A stretch of 8,440 nt of DNA, taken from contig JAPYWM010000049.1 of the NCBI GenBank assembly GCA_028276345.1, positions 1-8,440 on the forward strand, read 5' to 3'. The DNA is from Sphingobacterium sp. GTDB lineage: Bacteria; Bacteroidota; Bacteroidia; SpSt-205. The position numbers were made by a program, and so were the translations under genes. Shown piece after piece: positions 7,199-8,440 of this stretch. Position 1 is the first letter of the stretch. Each line of letters opens with the position of its first letter. The notes under the pieces are model-generated. The model did not search any database. It saw only the letters and a list, made by a program, of their open reading frames with translations, and was not told the DNA's origin.

Positions 7199-7737
7199 AG
7201 CTTCTCAATTTGGTGATATTGTATTTCCACGGGGGTCTCCCGGTTGAAAACTTTCACATGGACCCGAGCGCGCTGCTTCTCAGGATAAAGCTCCCGGATA
7301 CTCCCCTCAAACCCCGCAAAGGGCCCGTCGGTAATCCGCACCACATCCCCCACATTGAGCTCGTGCCAGGACTCTGGAATAGCGTCCTTGGAACGGGCAC
7401 GCGAAAGAATCGGCGCAATCTCGGCTTCTGTAAGTGGCTGGGGGGGCTGACCCCGGGAAGGCGATACAAAGTACAGCACATCCGGAATAGACCGCATGAC
7501 GGGAATCAGCTCGGGAATATAGCTCTCCGAAGCGACTTCCACAAAAAGATACCCTGGCATAAAGACCTTTTCTTTTTCTCGCTTTTTGCCGGTTTTGCTA
7601 TTTTGCAGAACCCGCTCCATAGGCACCACCACATCCGTCACCTGGTGGCTAAGCCCCAGGCGTTCTATTTCGTTTTGGATGCGATGGGCCACTTTCTTTT
7701 CCTGCGAGGCCCGAACTTTCAGCACATACCAGGGCAT
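7195..7737 (-). CDS. nusG: Transcription termination/antitermination factor NusG
   Basis: NusG binds the RNA polymerase clamp helices through its NGN domain. Its KOW domain contacts Rho or ribosomal protein S10, which links transcription with termination or translation. The protein has 180 residues, close to the usual length. The NGN domain spans about 1-115, starting MPWYVLKVRASQEKKVA with the motif FMPGYLFVE (59-67). The KOW domain is at about 126-180, with NVGDVVRITDGPFAGFEG (128-145). A linker with PSRGQPPQP lies at 93-101, encoded in part by a run of seven C on the coding strand. The start is 2 nt after the secE stop. The TGA stop (7197-7195) overlaps the rplK ATG. Adjacency to secE is the near-universal bacterial arrangement. 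Confidence 0.97.
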   Translation of the reverse strand: MPWYVLKVRASQEKKVAHRIQNEIERLGLSHQVTDVVVPMERVLQNSKTGKKREKEKVFMPGYLFVEVASESYIPELIPVMRSIPDVLYFVSPSRGQPPQPLTEAEIAPILSRARSKDAIPESWHELNVGDVVRITDGPFAGFEGSIRELYPEKQRARVHVKVFNRETPVEIQYHQIEKL

Positions 7738-7739
7738 CT

Positions 7740-7934
7740 TTAAAATAACGAGTATAGGAAGCGAAATAAAGTGCTAAAGATGAGGTCTATCACCCCGATT
7801 ACCACCGCCAGGAGGAGACTCCCCACCAGCACCGCCACCGTGGTATTGAAAAGCTGAGGCAGCGTAGGCCACTCGACTTTCTCCCGCCACTCCGCCGCCG
7901 AGGCCTTCCACCACGAACGTAGCTTCTCTAACAT
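7740..7934 (-). CDS. secE: Preprotein translocase subunit SecE
   Basis: SecE is the small membrane subunit that clamps and stabilises the SecY channel of the inner membrane. The protein has 64 residues, the single-membrane-span form common outside the Enterobacteria. It has an amphipathic N-terminal helix (1-20), the conserved elbow VEWPT (20-24), and one hydrophobic segment at about 33-57 (AVLVGSLLLAVVIGVIDLIF). The distance from the first Met to WPT fits the family, so the ATG at 7934-7932 is probably the true start. That ATG lies 2 nt after the 3' end of tRNA-Trp, so no conventional leader or ribosome-binding site exists unless the tRNA itself provides it. The stop is TAA at 7742-7740, 2 nt before nusG. 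Confidence 0.95.
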   Translation of the reverse strand: MLEKLRSWWKASAAEWREKVEWPTLPQLFNTTVAVLVGSLLLAVVIGVIDLIFSTLFRFLYSLF

Positions 7935-7936
7935 CG

Positions 7937-8009
<73 letters not shown>

Positions 8010-8013
8010 GTCC

Positions 8014-8035
8014 GCGCCGCCAAACGGCAGGGCGC
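8014..8035 (-). other. GC-rich hairpin between tuf and tRNA-Trp
   Basis: On the transcribed strand, GCGCC (8035-8031) pairs with GGCGC (8018-8014), and GCC (8028-8026) with GGC (8021-8019), around the loop GTTT and with a CT bulge. The stem ends 4 nt before the tRNA 5' end. No U run follows, so it is unlikely to be an intrinsic terminator. It could mark or protect the 3' end of a processed tuf transcript, or help RNase P processing of the tRNA. The structure is read directly; the role is unknown. Confidence 0.4.
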
Positions 8036-8062
8036 AAATATACGAAGAAGTTTTCAGTCTAA
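8035..8062 (-). promoter_or_regulatory. Candidate Bacteroidota-type promoter for tRNA-Trp and the secE operon
   Basis: On the transcribed strand, TATATTTG (8042-8035) matches the Bacteroidota -7 consensus TAnnTTTG exactly. It lies in the short tuf-tRNA gap, where a promoter would be expected. The -33 element is weak: TTAG (8062-8059), inside the tuf 3' end, is three of four to TTTG, with 16 nt between the elements, slightly short. Transcription would begin near 8031 and give a leader of about 22 nt before the tRNA. The consensus is known from Bacteroides and Flavobacterium. Use here is inferred, and the operon could also be read through from tuf. Confidence 0.4.
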
Positions 8063-8440
8063 GATCTCGGTCACCTGACCAGCGCCGATGGTCCGGCCCC
8101 CTTCCCGAATCGCGAAGCGCAGCCCCTTCTCCATAGCAATGGGATAAATCAGCTCCACCTCTATGGTGACATTATCCCCAGGCATGACCATCGGGACATT
8201 TTCCGGCAGCTTAATGGTCCCCGTCACATCCGCAGTACGGAAGAAAAACTGCGGCCGATAGTTATTCGTAAACGGCGTGTGGCGGCCGCCTTCTTCTTTG
8301 GTGAGGATATAAACCTCGGCCTTGAAGTGCTTGTGCGGCGTTATGCTATTCGGCGCACAAACAACCATCCCCCGACGAACTTGATCTTTATCGATCCCCC
8401 GCAAAAGAAGCCCCACATTGTCACCAGCCACCCCTTCATC
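8054..8440 (-). CDS. tuf: Elongation factor Tu (C-terminal part, runs off the right edge)
   Basis: EF-Tu brings aminoacyl-tRNA to the ribosome as a GTP complex. Only the last 128 codons are present. The frame is open to the right edge, where the residues DEGVAGDNVG match EF-Tu near the end of domain 2, so the GTP-binding domain lies outside the window and no start is visible. Domain 3 is complete: it includes YILTKEEGGRHTPF, YRPQFFFRTADVTGTI, PMVMPGDN and GLRFAIREGGRTIGAGQVTE. The stop is TGA at 8056-8054. The ending GQVTEILD is typical of Bacteroidota. It lies 44 nt upstream of tRNA-Trp, in the common order tuf - tRNA-Trp - secE. An internal GTG at 8431 can look like a start but is not one. 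Confidence 0.97.
   Translation of the reverse strand, partial: DEGVAGDNVGLLLRGIDKDQVRRGMVVCAPNSITPHKHFKAEVYILTKEEGGRHTPFTNNYRPQFFFRTADVTGTIKLPENVPMVMPGDNVTIEVELIYPIAMEKGLRFAIREGGRTIGAGQVTEILD

Noticed and set aside
7210..7743. A 177-codon open frame on the + strand
   Set aside because: It mirrors nusG on the other strand and has no recognisable domain.
8014..8035. The tuf-tRNA hairpin as a Rho-independent terminator for tuf
   Set aside because: No U run follows the stem: the next bases on the transcript are GGAC and then the tRNA.
8054..8431. A 125-residue protein starting at a GTG
   Set aside because: The sequence upstream of the GTG (DEG) continues the EF-Tu alignment to the window edge, so the GTG is an internal valine codon and the gene is only cut by the window.

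Overview
This window is a core housekeeping region of a bacterium. Every gene is on the minus strand, so transcription runs from the right end to the left. The order is tuf (3' part) - tRNA-Trp - secE - nusG - rplK - rplA - rplJ - rplL - rpoB - rpoC (5' part). The proteins point to the Bacteroidota (FCB group). EF-Tu ends in GAGQVTEILD, L7/L12 begins MADLKALAETLVNLTVKEVN, RpoB has about 1270 residues in the Bacteroidota arrangement, none of the eight visible start codons has a Shine-Dalgarno sequence, and the one promoter-like match fits the Bacteroidota -7 consensus TAnnTTTG. RpoC and RpoB differ from the usual family sequence at several normally invariant positions, which suggests a deep or fast-evolving lineage. 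This taxonomic placement is an inference; no 16S rRNA is present.

Layout from right to left. Positions 8440-8054 hold the C-terminal third of EF-Tu, cut by the window edge. A 44-nt gap follows with a candidate promoter and a GC-rich hairpin. tRNA-Trp(CCA) occupies 8009-7937, and the secE start codon lies only 2 nt beyond its 3' end. secE, nusG, rplK, rplA, rplJ and rplL are packed almost without gaps: 2 nt, an ATGA overlap, 4 nt, another ATGA overlap, and 14 nt. A strong intrinsic-terminator-like hairpin then lies in the rplL-rpoB gap. rpoB fills about 3.8 kb. rpoC begins 20 nt after rpoB, and its first 408 codons run uninterrupted off the left end of the window.

The genes form one information-processing unit. 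EF-Tu and tRNA-Trp serve translation elongation. SecE is part of the protein-export channel. NusG links RNA polymerase to elongation control. L11, L1, L10 and L7/L12 build the ribosomal stalk regions that recruit translation factors. RpoB and RpoC form the RNA polymerase active site. The hairpin after rplL is well placed to let the cell make more stalk protein than polymerase from one transcript.

I found no mobile element, CRISPR array, defence system or other accessory cargo, and I do not claim a new system here. The observations most worth a second look are the rplL-rpoB attenuator, the tRNA-secE junction that would leave a nearly leaderless secE mRNA after tRNA processing, and the unusual residues in the RpoC N-terminal part.
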